Notes: generated by a model from the sequence alone, not told the origin. A DNA stretch of 64,000 nucleotides from Blattamonas nauphoetae (GCA_033064195.1 JARBJD010000272.1:37953-101952); one strand, 5' to 3'. Positions 34,553 through 47,097 are shown, counted from the stretch's first letter. Numbers and translations are program-made.

Positions 34553-35941
34553 TCATCGGATGAGGAACCACAACTCGCCCGCAATCGCCCCAGCACATAC
34601 ACACAGTCGAAGAACACTTCCACTGTATTTCTTCCACGGTATTGTTCTCCGTTCCTTCATTTTGTTGCGTTCAGGCACGAATGTCATCCTTGCACTCGAT
34701 TCTGGAAGTCCAGAGTCAATAGAATCACGTTTGCTGGTATCATCGTTTCCGCAATCATCACACACTTCGTCAGCATCTCGGTTGCTCTCCTCTCCGCCTG
34801 GACTATCAGCCTCTCTTCCAGGATTCTGATCGTGGGCTGCCTCGGAGGACAGGTTGTCCCCATCGTCGCCTTCCTTTTCCTCGTCAATGTGCTCGCTGGG
34901 AGTGACTGTTGCGGGTGGGACGAGCACGAATTGTGATGTCGTCTTCTTGGTGGTGGTGTTTGGATTTGTGCTCGGAGAGGTGTCCTCCGCAGTGGGGAGA
35001 GAGCCAAGATCCTTGCCTGGGGGATGGTCGATCGTGCTGGGGATGGATGGCTTGTTGTCTGTTGATGTCGAATCTTCCTCACTGTCTCGCTCTCTCAACT
35101 CTTCTTCAATCTTCCTTGTCTTCCTCTCCTCCTCCTTCCTCTTCTCTCTCCACACAGCCACCTCGCGCATCACTCTCTCCACTTCCTCCTTCTCTCTCTC
35201 CTTCTCCTCTGCCCCGTTCATTCTGTTCTCCTCTCTCCACTCCATCCTGTCGTCCTCTTCCTCTGTCCTGTTCATTTCCACTAGGTTTCGTGTGGAGAGT
35301 GAAATCAACAGCTTCTCATGCTCTTCCTTCTCCTCTCGCGACACACTCCTTCGAAGCCAGCTGTCGTCTCTTCTTCTTTTCCTTCCCTTCCCCACCTTCT
35401 TCTTCTCTTCCCTTCCTCCAACCAAGCGTTCCGAGTATGACCTCCTTTTCGACCAGCTCACATCGATGCTGCTTCGAACTGTGTCCTCCCACTCCCTGCC
35501 CATCTCGCTCCCCCTCCTCTCCTTCATTATTCCCCCCTTCGTCCCTCTGTCCGCACTCTCTCTCCCAAATGTCAGTTCGTGCTTTCTCATTCTTGGCGAC
35601 CAGGCAGATGGGAGAAGTTGCGGTGTGGTTTGCCACCGATTCAGTGCTCTCCTGTCCGTTGTGTCGTCTTCCTCGCTGAGCGATAACTCAAGTTCTGATC
35701 TGTCTGTGTCTCCCCCATCCATTTCCAGGGTGTTTGGTTCCCGCCATGCTTCGGGGGTGACTTGGTTGTGGTCGACTGGTTCCCCGACTATTGTCCTTTC
35801 TGTGAGGGAAACAGGAGTGGTGTCGATCTCATCCGACAATGTACATGCATGAGGGGAAGTGGACTGAAAGAAGAATGGAGACGAGGACGAGAGTCTAAGT
35901 GGGAGAGAAGATGGAGACATGGGGATGAGTATAGAAAACAT
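34553..35941 (-). CDS. Charged low-complexity protein
   Basis: Minus-strand open frame of up to 462 residues. The first 35 residues (Ser/Pro-rich, with a CTTTCAG-like acceptor inside at about 35857) may be intronic, so the true exon probably starts near the STSPHAC phrase. The body alternates Ser/Thr-rich acidic regions and a Glu/Lys/Arg coiled coil (about residues 190-290), with SR and RKRRR clusters that could be nuclear-localisation signals. Upstream coding sequence with the phrase DDEEDRSLYEFRDQ at about 36010-36090 may be an earlier exon. The plus strand also has long Ser-rich open frames, but they look like the complement of the charged sequence. Confidence 0.45.
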   Translation of the reverse strand: MFSILIPMSPSSLPLRLSSSSPFFFQSTSPHACTLSDEIDTTPVSLTERTIVGEPVDHNQVTPEAWREPNTLEMDGGDTDRSELELSLSEEDDTTDRRALNRWQTTPQLLPSAWSPRMRKHELTFGRESADRGTKGGIMKERRGSEMGREWEDTVRSSIDVSWSKRRSYSERLVGGREEKKKVGKGRKRRRDDSWLRRSVSREEKEEHEKLLISLSTRNLVEMNRTEEEDDRMEWREENRMNGAEEKEREKEEVERVMREVAVWREKRKEEERKTRKIEEELRERDSEEDSTSTDNKPSIPSTIDHPPGKDLGSLPTAEDTSPSTNPNTTTKKTTSQFVLVPPATVTPSEHIDEEKEGDDGDNLSSEAAHDQNPGREADSPGGEESNRDADEVCDDCGNDDTSKRDSIDSGLPESSARMTFVPERNKMKERRTIPWKKYSGSVLRLCVCAGAIAGELWFLIR

Positions 35942-36179
35942 AATATGATCTTAAATTGGAGAAGAATATCTAACATTGCAAAAATTAACTCACTAGGCAA
36001 ACCTCAGCTCCAATAATTCATCTCTGCTTGGTCTTCGAGATGGCTGATCTCTGAACTCATACAAACTTCTATCCTCTTCGTCGTCGAAGCTAGAAACACA
36101 GAAATGGAAATAAAAGGTGTGAAAGACGAGCCCAGGGCAATCAAAAGTGAGGAGAGGAACATACTCGTAGAACATGGCA

Positions 36180-37230
36180 CAAATAATATTTTGCTATGGG
36201 GAGGTCATTCCTGCGTGTGCACTCTGTACGAATGATGGAGACATCAACTGAAGTCGGGGTCACAGGGTGTTCCGTGGTTGGATGTGACTTTCTAATTTTT
36301 TGATTTTTTGCTCTTGGAGAGGGAGAAATCCGTGTGTTGATAGGAATGATGCAACACGTCGATACGTGAAGCAAAAACAGTCTGAATCTGGTTGAAAACG
36401 TTTAAATGACCATTTCGATAGAAGGGGCATGACACAGAATACATAAAGTGGATAGATTCTGATGATATGTTTCTGTGTGGAGATTCCTTTACGGTTCGAG
36501 ATAATGTGATACAAAAGAGAAAATGACTTCACTTGCTAGAAAGAAGAAAAATAGAAGGGCAAGAAAGACGAAACACTGTCAATCAGAGGGGGTGGACACA
36601 CCTTTGGATTCAGGACGTGTTTTTCTTGAGCTGAGCTCGAAGAGATCGCATGAAAAGGCCACTAAACAACAGTAGTCAGAACAAAGTTGTGGGTTGAGGA
36701 CGAGATAGATCTTCTTCAATTCAGGGCAAGTCGAGAAGAAGATCGAAAGAAGATTCGGTGGGTTGAGGAGATCTGGAGGGTAAAGAGGACGAGGAGGATG
36801 AAGTACGAGTGTTTCAATCTTGGTGGGTCAGATAGAGTTCCACAGGATCCATTTGATGGTCATATGGATGAATAGATTAGTGTTTGATTGGGAGATGACA
36901 TGATAGGATGGAAAAGAGGACATAGAGGAACAAAACAACATCTCATTGTGGAATAGCGAGATATAACGAGGAATTCACTCATAATTTGTGAAGCAGCGTC
37001 GAAAATCAGAACAGTCTTGAAGTAAGAATTCGTGAACTATTTGAAGGTGCATGCAGAAAGAGAACCAATGGCATCGGTGATAGAATTCTGTGGGACGTCC
37101 AAAAGAAATGTCTCTCAGAGAAACTGATCACGGTTGAGATCAATTAAAAAATATGGGTGGGATCTGACTTAAGTTCTCCGAAGAGCTCGATCGATATCTT
37201 CATCCGTCAAATTTGCGTGATTCATTTCAC
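36180..37230. other. No gene supported
   Basis: Short open frames only, none with a recognisable domain or clear splice sites. Confidence 0.5.
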
Positions 37231-37303
37231 TTTAAGAAAAGAAAGTATACTGGACTGACCGAGCCCAAAAGCTCGGTCAGTGTCAGTGCTCTTTTCTTCT
37301 AAG
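37231..37303. repeat. Short palindromic (foldback) sequence
   Basis: GACCGAGC and GCTCGGTC flank a CCAAAA loop (37257-37278), and outside this AAGAAAAG pairs with CTTTTCTT, making an imperfect hairpin of about 70 bp. The phrase ACTGGACTGACCG recurs inverted at 39970-39990 (CGGTCAGTCCAGT). It looks like a small foldback or MITE end. Confidence 0.55.
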
Positions 37304-37309
37304 GGTCAG

Positions 37310-38560
37310 ATCAGGTGATGAGATGCTGAAATGCCATCGTTGTGTGTCTTCCTCTCTTTAACCTATCTCTTTTTGTTGTTTATCTTATTTCGAACTCAAT
37401 TTTAGAATGATAGAATGATGAAATCAGAAATATCAAACAGCCTCTCTTCTTGGGTCAATGAGTTGGTGAAACGCTGTCATCGTATGTCTTGCTCTCTTTA
37501 ACCTCTCTCTCTTTGTTGTTACTCTTATTTAGAAAGCAATTTAAGGACGATAGTATGATAAAATGAGAAGGATCAAACCACCAGCTCTGCTGGGGCAATA
37601 TCAAGCTGAAACGCTGTCATCGTGTATAGTCCTCTCTTTTAATCACTCTCTTTTTGTTGTTTCTCTTCTTTAGAATAGAAACGATGATAAATAGAATGGA
37701 GAAACGAGAAGGATCTAACCACCAGCTCTGTTGGGACACTGTGCTTCTGATATGCCGTCACCGTGTGTCTTCCTCTCTTTTATCCTTTCTCTCTTTGTTG
37801 ACTTTTTCTCATTTTTTTGACTCAATTCTAGATAGATCGAATGTGACATGACTATGATCAAACCGTCCGGATTGATCAAGAAATCTGATGCGAAGTGTTG
37901 TCACAGTTTGTCTCCCTCTCGTTTAACCTCTCTCTTTTTCGTTTTATCAATGATTCAGGACTTCATTCACGATAGATACTTTGTGAAATGAGAATGATCC
38001 CACCGTCTGTCCTGATCGGACAGTGAAGGGCTGAACTGTTCACACGGTATGTTTCTCTCTCTTGTTACCTCTCTCCTTTTTGTTTTTATCTATTTTTAAG
38101 ACATAGTATGCAAGATTCGAGATGTGAAGTGAGATGGATCAAACGGGCTGTTCTGATCGGATAACGAACCGCACAACTGTTCGTACAGTTTGTTTCTCTC
38201 TCGATTAACCTCTCTCTTTATTGATTTTCTCTTATTTAGGACTTAATTAATGATGGAAACCATCTGAAATGGATATTATCATTCCACCCGTCATGATCAG
38301 ACGAGACATTGCCAAAATGCTGTCACGGTTTATCTCACTCTCAAATAACATCTCTTTTTTTGTTTTTTCTCCTATTTATAGCACAGTCGATTATTGATAT
38401 GATGAAAAATGAGAAGGATCAACCGCCCATCCAGATCGGACAATCTGATGATGATATGCGCTGATCGCATGTCCTGACCCCGTTTTTACCTCTCTCTTTT
38501 TGGATTCACTCTTACTTAGAACAAAAATGAGGAGGTGAAGGGAGATCAGTCCAGATTCAC
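37310..38560 (+). repeat. Degenerate 140-bp tandem array, about nine units
   Basis: The phrase ACCTCTCTCTTTTTGTT and variants recurs at about 37365, 37501, 37640, 37783, 37927, 38065, 38207, 38348 and 38489, a spacing of 136-144 bp. Each unit has a GTRTGT-like start, a pyrimidine tract and a TTATTTAG-like end, that is, the shape of a short spliceosomal intron, followed by about 90 bp containing GATCAAACCR and CGGA-type phrases. No open frame is maintained. Confidence 0.8.
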
Positions 38561-38989
38561 TGTTTGTTCCCTCATTTCTCTAAACATATCTCAAATTCAT
38601 TTAATGTTTGTAAGATGTCGTTATTGTCAAAATTAATTCATTAAATTAAGGATTAATAGAGAAATGATTAAAAACAGTTTTGATCAGCCCATTCACTATA
38701 ATAGATGTGGGACACAAAAGATTTTGGAGACATATTTCACATTTCATCATAAATACGTAACAAGGACAGTTGTAGAGTGAAGGAGAGATTGCAGGAAGCT
38801 TATTACACCACCTAAAGGAGTGTGAACTCAATTGGAGATGCTCGGGAATCTCATTTCTTTTCTCATTTGTTATGGGTTGATCTCGATTCTCAAATTGACG
38901 ATTTCCACACGGTATCGAAAAAATCATCAATAAAAACTGAATGAAAACACGTGTGAAATGGATGAAGTCGACATGAACGTGATCCGTCC

Positions 38990-39490
38990 TTCAATTGGAG
39001 AGATCTCTTTCTGCGTCCATAATCGGAGTAGGACGACATGTTATCTCTGTGCTTGCCTAAATTTGTGAAGAGAATGAAAAATAAGGAATGAGAAAGAGAG
39101 CAAACGTGCAAAACACAGAAAAGAGGCTGGATCGGTTCGGATTTGTGGAGTGACGAACCTGTTCGTCTAATTTGTTGAATCAACAAAGTTGGATGGATAA
39201 ACACTGAAAAATGTGAAAACGAGAAGGAAATTGAGTGATGAAGGAAATAGGGAGATATTGGCAAGAAAAGTGATGAAACAATTGTTGTGGATAAAAATTG
39301 AACAATTGAGTTTTGTATGATGGAAAACACACCCGAATCGCATTTCAGCGAACATCAGGTCATTGTCCGTGAGTGGGTTAATCTTGAACACAGGATCCTT
39401 GAACGGGGATTTTTGGGCGGGCAAGAGGGGATTTCGGCTTTTGATCACATCCATTATTGGGTTTCTCAATTTTTCGGATTCTTCTGATTA
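38990..39490 (-). CDS. Possible small spliced gene
   Basis: On the minus strand an open stretch at 39340-39470 encodes RNPIMDVIKSRNPLLPAQK and a polar continuation ending FAEMRF, preceded by a CAG acceptor and followed by a GTGTGT donor. A later open stretch (about 38990-39045) encodes SSYSDYGRRKRSLQL after a TTTAG acceptor. The intervening exon is not clear and I do not recognise the product. This is weak evidence, based on composition and splice-like signals only. Confidence 0.25.
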
Positions 39491-40677
39491 GGTTTTCGCC
39501 ATGTCATCTGAGACATGGAAGGCGAAACGGATTGTGATATGACTTTTTCCGGAAAACGGATATCTTGTCACATTGATTGCGGGATGATCAGACCTTGATC
39601 CTCCTTTCTCCACTTCAAGACCATTTTACCTTTCCGTTGACTTTTGTAGTGTAAACCGATTAGTTCACGAATCATTTTCACAAATATGAGATCTTAATTG
39701 TCTATAGATCGCTCAAAGAGGGAATTATGTCCCGAAAAAGAATTATGTCCCATGTCTATAAACTTTCTCCTTCTGCTTTGATCTTTGATCTCTATTAGCC
39801 GAAATAGTGCAGATTTGTCCTAAGAACTCGATTAACTATCGTTTCTTTAAAGAGGATGAAGTATTTCCTTTGAATTTCTTTTTGCCACCTCTGAGATCTG
39901 ACCCATATTTTAAAAACACCCGGTCACTGACCGTCAGTACTTTTTGGGAAAAAGTGACCGGTCACCCCGGTCAGTCCAGTATAAAAGAAAGAAAAAAGAG
40001 TTAAAAATACGAAGGAGAGTGAAGTGCGAAGCTCCATCCATCGATTGAGGTGATGGCCAGCGGAAATACCCCATTATTTTGGACGGAACCCATGTCGGAA
40101 TGTCGTAAGAATCCATTCGGATCCGCGACAGAACTTCCATTAACATCTGTCATTCAAAGGGTTGGACACCAGGGTGAGAATTGTTGATGTGAAAGAATAA
40201 GTTCCAGGTCATCTTCAAATGTGAAAACTGTATTTGGAGAGATTTCTTGTAGGCATGGGCACCAGTCACCTGACTCAGATTTTTTGGACTGACTCATTTT
40301 TACCCATTTTTTCTTGAAAAGATCGGAGGACAATAGAAATCATCGATTTTGTGAGGAGTACTGATTGAAATATGCTCCAGAAGGTTCATTCGGTCACAAT
40401 TTCTCTTCGTGAAAAGCTATTGAGACTCCTTCAGGCAACAACACGAGTTGTGGTCTGATCACATCGGTCTTTCCCCCAAATACATCATTCTGACTGATGA
40501 GGACATTAGAAAACAGAATGATCAATAATGAAAAGGAAGTATTGGATCTGGTGCAATACAAAGGTGAAGTGAGATAGTCATTCTACAGTTCGGTGGTCGA
40601 AGTGGGTGACACAGAAATAGTCGTGTCTGAGAGACGAGGCTGGCGGCAGCACATCAACCAATTCGAGCGTGTTGCTG

Positions 40678-42450
40678 CTAATATTGAGGTTTCGAGTTTA
40701 CGATATGATCCAGTGACACGGCCGATGTTGGATCCAGCGAGATGCACTGCCGAACAAGCGACGCGGTCTCCGAACACACCTTCCGCATCAGCATCTCTCC
40801 ACCCACTCCAATCTGACGATGCGCGTTCTTCGCGTGCAACTCCCCAAACGGCACTGTTCAGGTCTCCATTTCCCACAGAATCAGCCCCAGACTGAACACC
40901 GCTGCCTTCTCCTTGTCCACTCCGCTCTTCCGACCAGTCACTTCAAGTGAGGTCCAGCGCACGTTCTCGTTCGCCTTCATCATCATGGACGACGATGTCA
41001 GTGTCGATCTCCCGTCATCAGTCCCGGCAGACTGTGGCAGCCAAAAAAACGTCGTTCTGAGGCAGCTGAGCAAGCTGGTTCCCTTCGTACGACTACTGTC
41101 CAAACGAAGCTGGGTTTGATTCTGGTTTGGCTGTGTTTGCTGTGCGAGCGGGAAGATGTTGTTTTGGCTTTAGTTTGACGGAGCTGTCATTCTGTTCTAT
41201 CTGGTCTTCCTGTGCCACCTGTCCATTCTCGTTCTGAGAGGCAACGAAGATTGACTGGTACGACTGAGAATACGTTGGGACAGTGTCGGCCATCAACAGA
41301 AACACTTCATTGCCGTCGATCAATACAATCTTGTGTGGTGACACTTGTATCAGAATTTTGTCTGTCGTGTTCTATTGTCACGTCATAGCAAATCCTTGTA
41401 CAAGCTGTTGAAAAGGTAGAAGTCTGTCTCCAGAACTGTCCTCGTTGCATTCTCACCTTGGCACTTCATCACATGCACCGTCGTTCGAATCGACTCCCTT
41501 TGCGAGTTTCATGCGAAGTGTGGGTCTGAGGATTTCAACTGATGAAGGACGGGTTGTTCACGAGGGCAGAAAGAGGAGCGAAAGGCACTGCCGAGACGGA
41601 ATACCATTCTCCGAAATCCAAGTTGTGTGAGGGGTCTGTTTCCATCCAGCTTTTTGGCCGAATCCATTCATCCTCCTTGAACTCGACTGAGACTGTCAGA
41701 GGAGTTTCCAGTGTGCCATGTGTCGGTGTCACTACGACCACTTGCAACAGCTCGGAGGGAGTGGTGAACGTTGTGTCTGTCAGAAGAATCTTCACTTCGT
41801 TTCACGAAACTGACAACTTGTCGTCGGCGTGTTCCACTCGGAATGGTGGAGATGGTGTTGTACACGAGAAGGCATCTTATTGAATCACACTTGACAGTGT
41901 TTCTACTTCCTGAATGTGAGAGTGGTCGTGTTGGGACCAGTCGCTGGCTCAGCCGAGTTGGAGACGAGACGAGTTGTGCAATGGTTGTTCCTTGTTCTCG
42001 GAAGGAATGATTCGGAGATGAATCACGATATGTCAATGTTGCGATGTCAGAAGGAAACAAAACTGCTGCTCCTTTCTAAACTGATTCATCCAGCTTCATC
42101 ACAATCCATTTAAATAAACTCCCGCTTGTCTCATCGTCCTTTCGAATGAAATTGTGAACGATCCTTCTCCCAATATCAATAAATAACGGTTCAGCTGGAA
42201 TCTAAAAGTCTTCTTGTCTCGTCCACAATCGTCTTTATTTTTGCAATCTTTCGAACTGTGATCTCGCAATCAGTCCCGAACGAGAGCGTGTCGTGGGTGG
42301 ATTCGGTGTTTTGGTCAGCAGAGTCGATGCTTGGATTTCTGTTGGTGCAATCGTTCCAGTCAGCGTGAAGGCATCGCCTGTTCGAACATTCGATTCCAGT
42401 TTGAACAGCGTGATGGAGAATGACTTCCCACCAGGCAGGAGTCATTCTTA
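40678..42450 (-). pseudogene. Dead IPT-domain receptor with TKL-like kinase
   Basis: Minus strand, reading downstream. At about 42430-42230 a frame encodes PGGKSFSITLFKLESNVRTG, homologous to the NAFNVTVQKM module of the surface protein. At 41535-41795 come EWYSVSAVPFAP and further beta-rich sequence. At 41250-41344 is a catalytic-loop-like LSPHKIVLIDGNEVFL. At 40861-41000 is kinase subdomain VIII-IX (NENVRWTSLEVTG, then DKEKAAVFSLGLILWEMET). The same frame runs through TGA (40858-40860) into TVPFGELHAKNAHRQIG and LVRQCISLDPTSAVSLDHIV, the C-lobe end. Frameshifts and the stop make it a pseudogene. It shows the full layout of the family: extracellular beta domains followed by an intracellular kinase. 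Confidence 0.65.
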
Positions 42451-45405
42451 AAGTATGTTCAACTCTTCTGTTTCTTTCGTCTCACCCAAATCCCATTCCG
42501 CGCGGATAAGAGCTGACGATGGAATCACTCCTGTTCGCAGACAACCGAGAGAAATACTTATGATGTTTTGTGGATGATATTGTGTTGAATGGATCTCTTG
42601 AGGCTTCTGTGGAGGCAGTCGATGCATATTGTTCAGTCTGCGTGGGGGATTTATGCTTCCGTTCATGACAACCTGTTGAGATCTGATTTTACAAGCGATG
42701 GAGAATATTGTGATCATGAGAAGGCAGGCATATGTTGGCGGGGAGGGTTTCGTAGGGAGAAGCGGAGAGTTGGAATGTGATGAGCGTGTCAATCGATGTC
42801 GGATGCGAGTTGTCAGTGAACGAGGGAGGCGTTCAGATAATCAACATCAATCCTTGTGATTTATAACTTGCGACGGTTTCAAGTGAAATGGTGGTGTTTG
42901 AAGGATCTCATAGGGCGGAACGAGGATGAGAGATTGTTGGTTTCAATGAGTGGGTGATTTGATTCGAATGGTCGTTGATGCGTCAAATGTTGATTGGAGA
43001 ATACTGAATGGTAGTGTGAGTGGCGATGAAACGAGGTCACGAGTCGAGATAAGCTATTCTGAGCGGTCAAGTTTGGTGATCGAAGGCTTGCCATTTCCGT
43101 TTGACTGAGTGATTGAATGAAACTGGTTTAAACATTCTAGATGATTTATATTGATGTTTTTTGAGGATATATTTGATGATATGTTTCATGTTGCTGTCGG
43201 CTGTCGCTGGAGACACGAAGTTCCGTTTTGAGTGTCGTGAAGAGTATCTGGCGATGTGATGAGAATTAAGAACTATTGTATCAAACCTTTCAGTAAACAG
43301 AGGTGCCGTACGATGGTTTTGCCCTTATTTTCTACATGGATCTATTGTGGGGGTGAGTGATTCCTGCTGGTCAAAATCAGTTTCCTTTTGTCAAATAGCG
43401 AGAAAAATGTGATAAATAACGAATTCCAACCCATGTAAATTCACCCGCTGAGTTACAGTTGAAACGGAGATCGGTCGGTCCAGTCAGTCTGGTGACTATT
43501 TGCATGATTACATGGGCGGATCAGTGACTCAAAGTGACTCTCCATAAAAGTATGGGGTGTGCCGAAGATTTGTGCACGAACACAACTGATTTATCGGAAT
43601 ATGAGTTTATCTCTCAAAAATAGTGTGAAATGTGAAAGAAACACTAAGAAAAGCGATTGAAAGAGGATGGAGATTGTGAACGAGTTTTTGAGAGGAAAAA
43701 ACCAGGATATTGATGTGATTATCAATACTGCTGCGATGTTCGATTGGAATAGGTGCATTCTGGGTCTGGATTCATCATGTTTTGGACTTATGGGGGTGAG
43801 CCACTGACTCGATTTTTTTTGGTGACTGGACTCGGTCATTCTCGACTGTCTGTTGCCCATGCCTAATTTTCTTGAATAACTTGAAAATTATTTCCTTCAT
43901 CGACTGAGAGGTTGTGATGGCGCTTTTTTCCAAGAATATGTTGAACATCACAACAATGATCTGGCGTAAAATGTAATGAAAATTCATTCACTTGGTGCTA
44001 TCATATATTGTTCTGTTTTCTCAGCGGGTAGTTTGATCATATTGCACAAACTGAGAGGTTGGAAAGACTCTTCATTTTTTCGCGTTTTTGTTTGACCTTT
44101 TCATATTGTTCTCTCTCCTTCCCAATAAGTCAGTTTACTGTGTTTTTCTCTCAACAACTTTCTTTTCAGATCGCGAAGTGATTCATGACATGAAAACAAA
44201 AATGACAGTTAATTGTTCCCGGACAGGTATGCCGGGAACTGTTGTCCATGACTGCGATTCAGATGCGAATCGATTCGCTGAATGATGATGAGCTGTCGAA
44301 TTCATATCGAATCTGCTGGTGTGACCAGTGTGGGCTTTTCGTGACATCACAAATGAGTTCAATGACAACAATGTGTGCTTTTTCTGGAAGAATTACTTTT
44401 ATCCATCAAAGAAAAAGAAAATTTTTGAAGTTTACTCGGGCGTGATCCCAAAACAACCTATGAACAGATTTTGATGTAATTTTCCACAGAAACGTTTGTT
44501 TGAGAAACGAACAGTTGATAAAAATATGGACAAAGAATTATGGGTATCTGGGAAGATATGAAAAATGGCTGTTTTTCGCCCAGCAAAACTTTTTGGGACA
44601 AAATATTTTATTTTTTGAGTGTCTTTAATCCATTTAGTTTCGAAAAGAATGAATTTTCTTCTGTCTCAAACGGATTTTGAGGTTTTCTCGGGATCGTGTG
44701 GGACAAAAATGCACAAAAATGTGTGGTCTTAGTTTGACGATATGTTTTTATTCCAGAAAAAAACTCTAAAAATAGAGTGTTTTGATTGTATTCTGATGAA
44801 GTCAATAAATGACCTTAATGGTTGAAATAGTCAAAAAACTTGCTTCAAAATTGACACTTTCGAAGGAGGTTATTTTTTTGTAACAAAGTTCGAATATATA
44901 TCCAAAATTTGACACATCGAAAAAGCATAGAGGACTTATAGTATAAGATTGAACAATGGTTCAATCGGCTCGGAGAAAGTTACTCTTGTCTCAATCACTA
45001 CTATTGGAGTTGATGTTTTGATTGATAAAGCGATATTGCGACGAAGTAAGTACAGGGTGGTTGACCCAGCATACGAATCGATCAGTCAATCACACCAGTG
45101 CATAAATCCGGATTCACTTTCCAGTTTCGATAATGATTTTGTGTCTGCTTCGCATACGATCCAATTCCATTCGTATTTTCCCACCACATCCAGAGAAATG
45201 TTGCCAAATTCAGCAAGCGCTCATTCTCGTTATGACAAATCTTGTTCTATTCAACAATATCGATGATCCTACAAAGGTTTGACGGACTGAACATGAACAA
45301 ACCTGATATTTGCTTCTTTCGGATTTCTATTCTTTCTTCCAGTTCAGAGCCCATCATCATCTCTTGAGTTTGATACTGAGTCTGGAAAAGGTCCAAAGAC
45401 AGTAT
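42451..45405. other. No gene supported
   Basis: AT-rich sequence with short overlapping open frames. I see no domain, tRNA or long repeat. Confidence 0.55.
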
Positions 45406-45691
45406 CTATGAAAAATATTGGAATAAAAGGAACAGTAGAAATGAAATGATCATGAATGAAAAGGTTAGAGATACTCCATCGGAATCAGAAAGTCTCTCCA
45501 AACACTCCTCCCTATTTCTGAAGATGTTGATTCTGTCTTGAGTTGTGAGTGAGTCTAAGACCTGTTGAACCGCTTTTAGAGCATCGTTGTGACTTTTGAA
45601 GGTTTTTCCTTTCAGCTTACGCTTCAGTGATCCGAATAATGAGAAGTCGTACGGTGTCACATCCTGACTATATGGCGGATGTGGCATCACT
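45406..45691 (-). pseudogene. Mariner transposase C-terminal remnant
   Basis: The minus strand encodes HPPYSQDVTPYDFSLFGSLK followed by KLKGKTFKSHNDALKAVQQVL. This is the end of the mariner catalytic core (HPPYSPDLAPxDxxLF), and the D in PYD is the third catalytic Asp of the D34D triad. Everything upstream (DNA-binding domain, first two Asp) is absent; the sequence is cut by the 30-bp minisatellite at 45692. Downstream the frame ends in a stop at 45406. It is a dead fragment. Confidence 0.8.
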
Positions 45692-45901
45692 GTTCGACAA
45701 CCAAACATTGAGGGAGGCTGCGAACGACATCCAAACATTGAGGGAGGCTGCGAACGACAACCAAAATTGAAAGAAGCTGCGAACGACGACTAAAAATTCA
45801 GTGAAGCTGCGAACGACAACCAAACATTGAGGGAGGCTGGGGACGACAACCAAAAATTCAGAAAAGCTGCGAACGACGACCAAAAGTGGTTGGAAGCTTG
45901 A
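45692..45901 (+). repeat. 30-bp minisatellite, seven units
   Basis: Units of the form GAACGACAACCAAACATTGA followed by GGGAGGCTGC, with variants, begin at about 45692 and every 29-30 bp after. The array abuts the mariner remnant. Confidence 0.9.
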
Positions 45902-46406
45902 AATGAGCAACATTAATTTTGCCCAGACGGGGAGAAGCGCAATTGTGTGACTCTTCCTTCAAATCTCCACAAATCTTACACTCACTCGTTGTGGGTATTG
46001 CGAAATTGGTCATGTTACTGACGACTGGGATTCTTTTCAAAGACATGTTTATCTTCAACATAAAGATTCAGAATTTGTTTTCGACTGTCGTGAATAGCAT
46101 GAAGGAAACACCAATTGTCATCGAAGCATGCACATATCTGAGTATTTCCGACAGTTCGCTAAGCTGTCCATTTTGCATAGACAGCAAGTTCTCTGTTTGT
46201 CAGTGGAGGTCGTACCGAAGATGGGAAGACGAATGATAACCATCAATTCAATAGAAATAGAACTAACTACACGAAAATGGTCAGGATGGTGCTTTAACGG
46301 ATACAAAACCGACAAAGACATTCACGTAAACTGAGACCATTACATACCAGGGAATGGAACAAGAACAATTGCAACGATATATGTCGAACACAAGTCATCG
46401 CTTCCT

Positions 46407-46500
46407 CCCATACTCGCCTCGTCGCGCACTCACCTTCCATACTCGCCCAGTCGCACACTCACCTCCCATACTCGCTCATTCGCACGATCACCTCACTCAG
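46407..46500 (+). repeat. 28-30-bp tandem repeat, three units
   Basis: The phrase CCATACTCGCC...CGCACACTCACCT recurs three times with small changes between 46407 and 46500. Confidence 0.7.
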
Positions 46501-47097
46501 GACTCCTCAAGCTCACTAGATTTTCTCTGTTTTCAAAAATCGAAGGCTCATGAATGGAAAATGCCAAACTCGACATGAGTTTCTGATGGTTGTTTGGTGT
46601 TTCAGACAGTAATTTGACTCTGTTCTGATTTTAAGGACTATTATTTTCAATGCGGATTGACAATATCCATACCGAATCCATCATGATCGTGGCTGAACGC
46701 AAATCACAATTTTCGTCATCTGTACTTGATTCAGGTCATGGAATGTCACAGAAATGAAACAGAGAAGTGAGTCATTACAGCTTGGATGTCGATGGCGTCG
46801 ACATCCTCTTCGTCTGGCTCGTCATCGTCGGGGATGTCAGGAGTATAGTGCAACCCTCGAACATTCTAGTTCGCGAGTCGACGCAGAACGTGCTTTTAAA
46901 CAGAACTTTCTGGAATTGTTGGACTGCAGTGTTGTCAACTTTCGGTATCGCCATGTTTGGATGGCTGCCAGGTGGTTTTGAAAGGGAAGGCTGAATGTCC
47001 CACTGTCCAGTTTCTTAGACTGATTTTGTATTGTTCTGTCGCTCGAACTATTAGGTTGTAACTTGATCGTGATCTATCATTCGAAGATAGACAGATT

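Noticed and set aside
34854-35852. Long Ser-rich plus-strand open frame
   Set aside because: It is the complement of the charged minus-strand frame at 34553-35941; its composition is the expected shadow of Glu/Lys/Arg codons.
37310-38560. CRISPR-like array
   Set aside because: The unit is 140 bp, degenerate throughout, has no short conserved repeat with unique spacers, and the window is eukaryotic.
46040-46330. Possible zinc-finger transposase (CPFC near 46175)
   Set aside because: Only one CxxC is visible, the frame breaks after about 25 codons and no catalytic residues follow.
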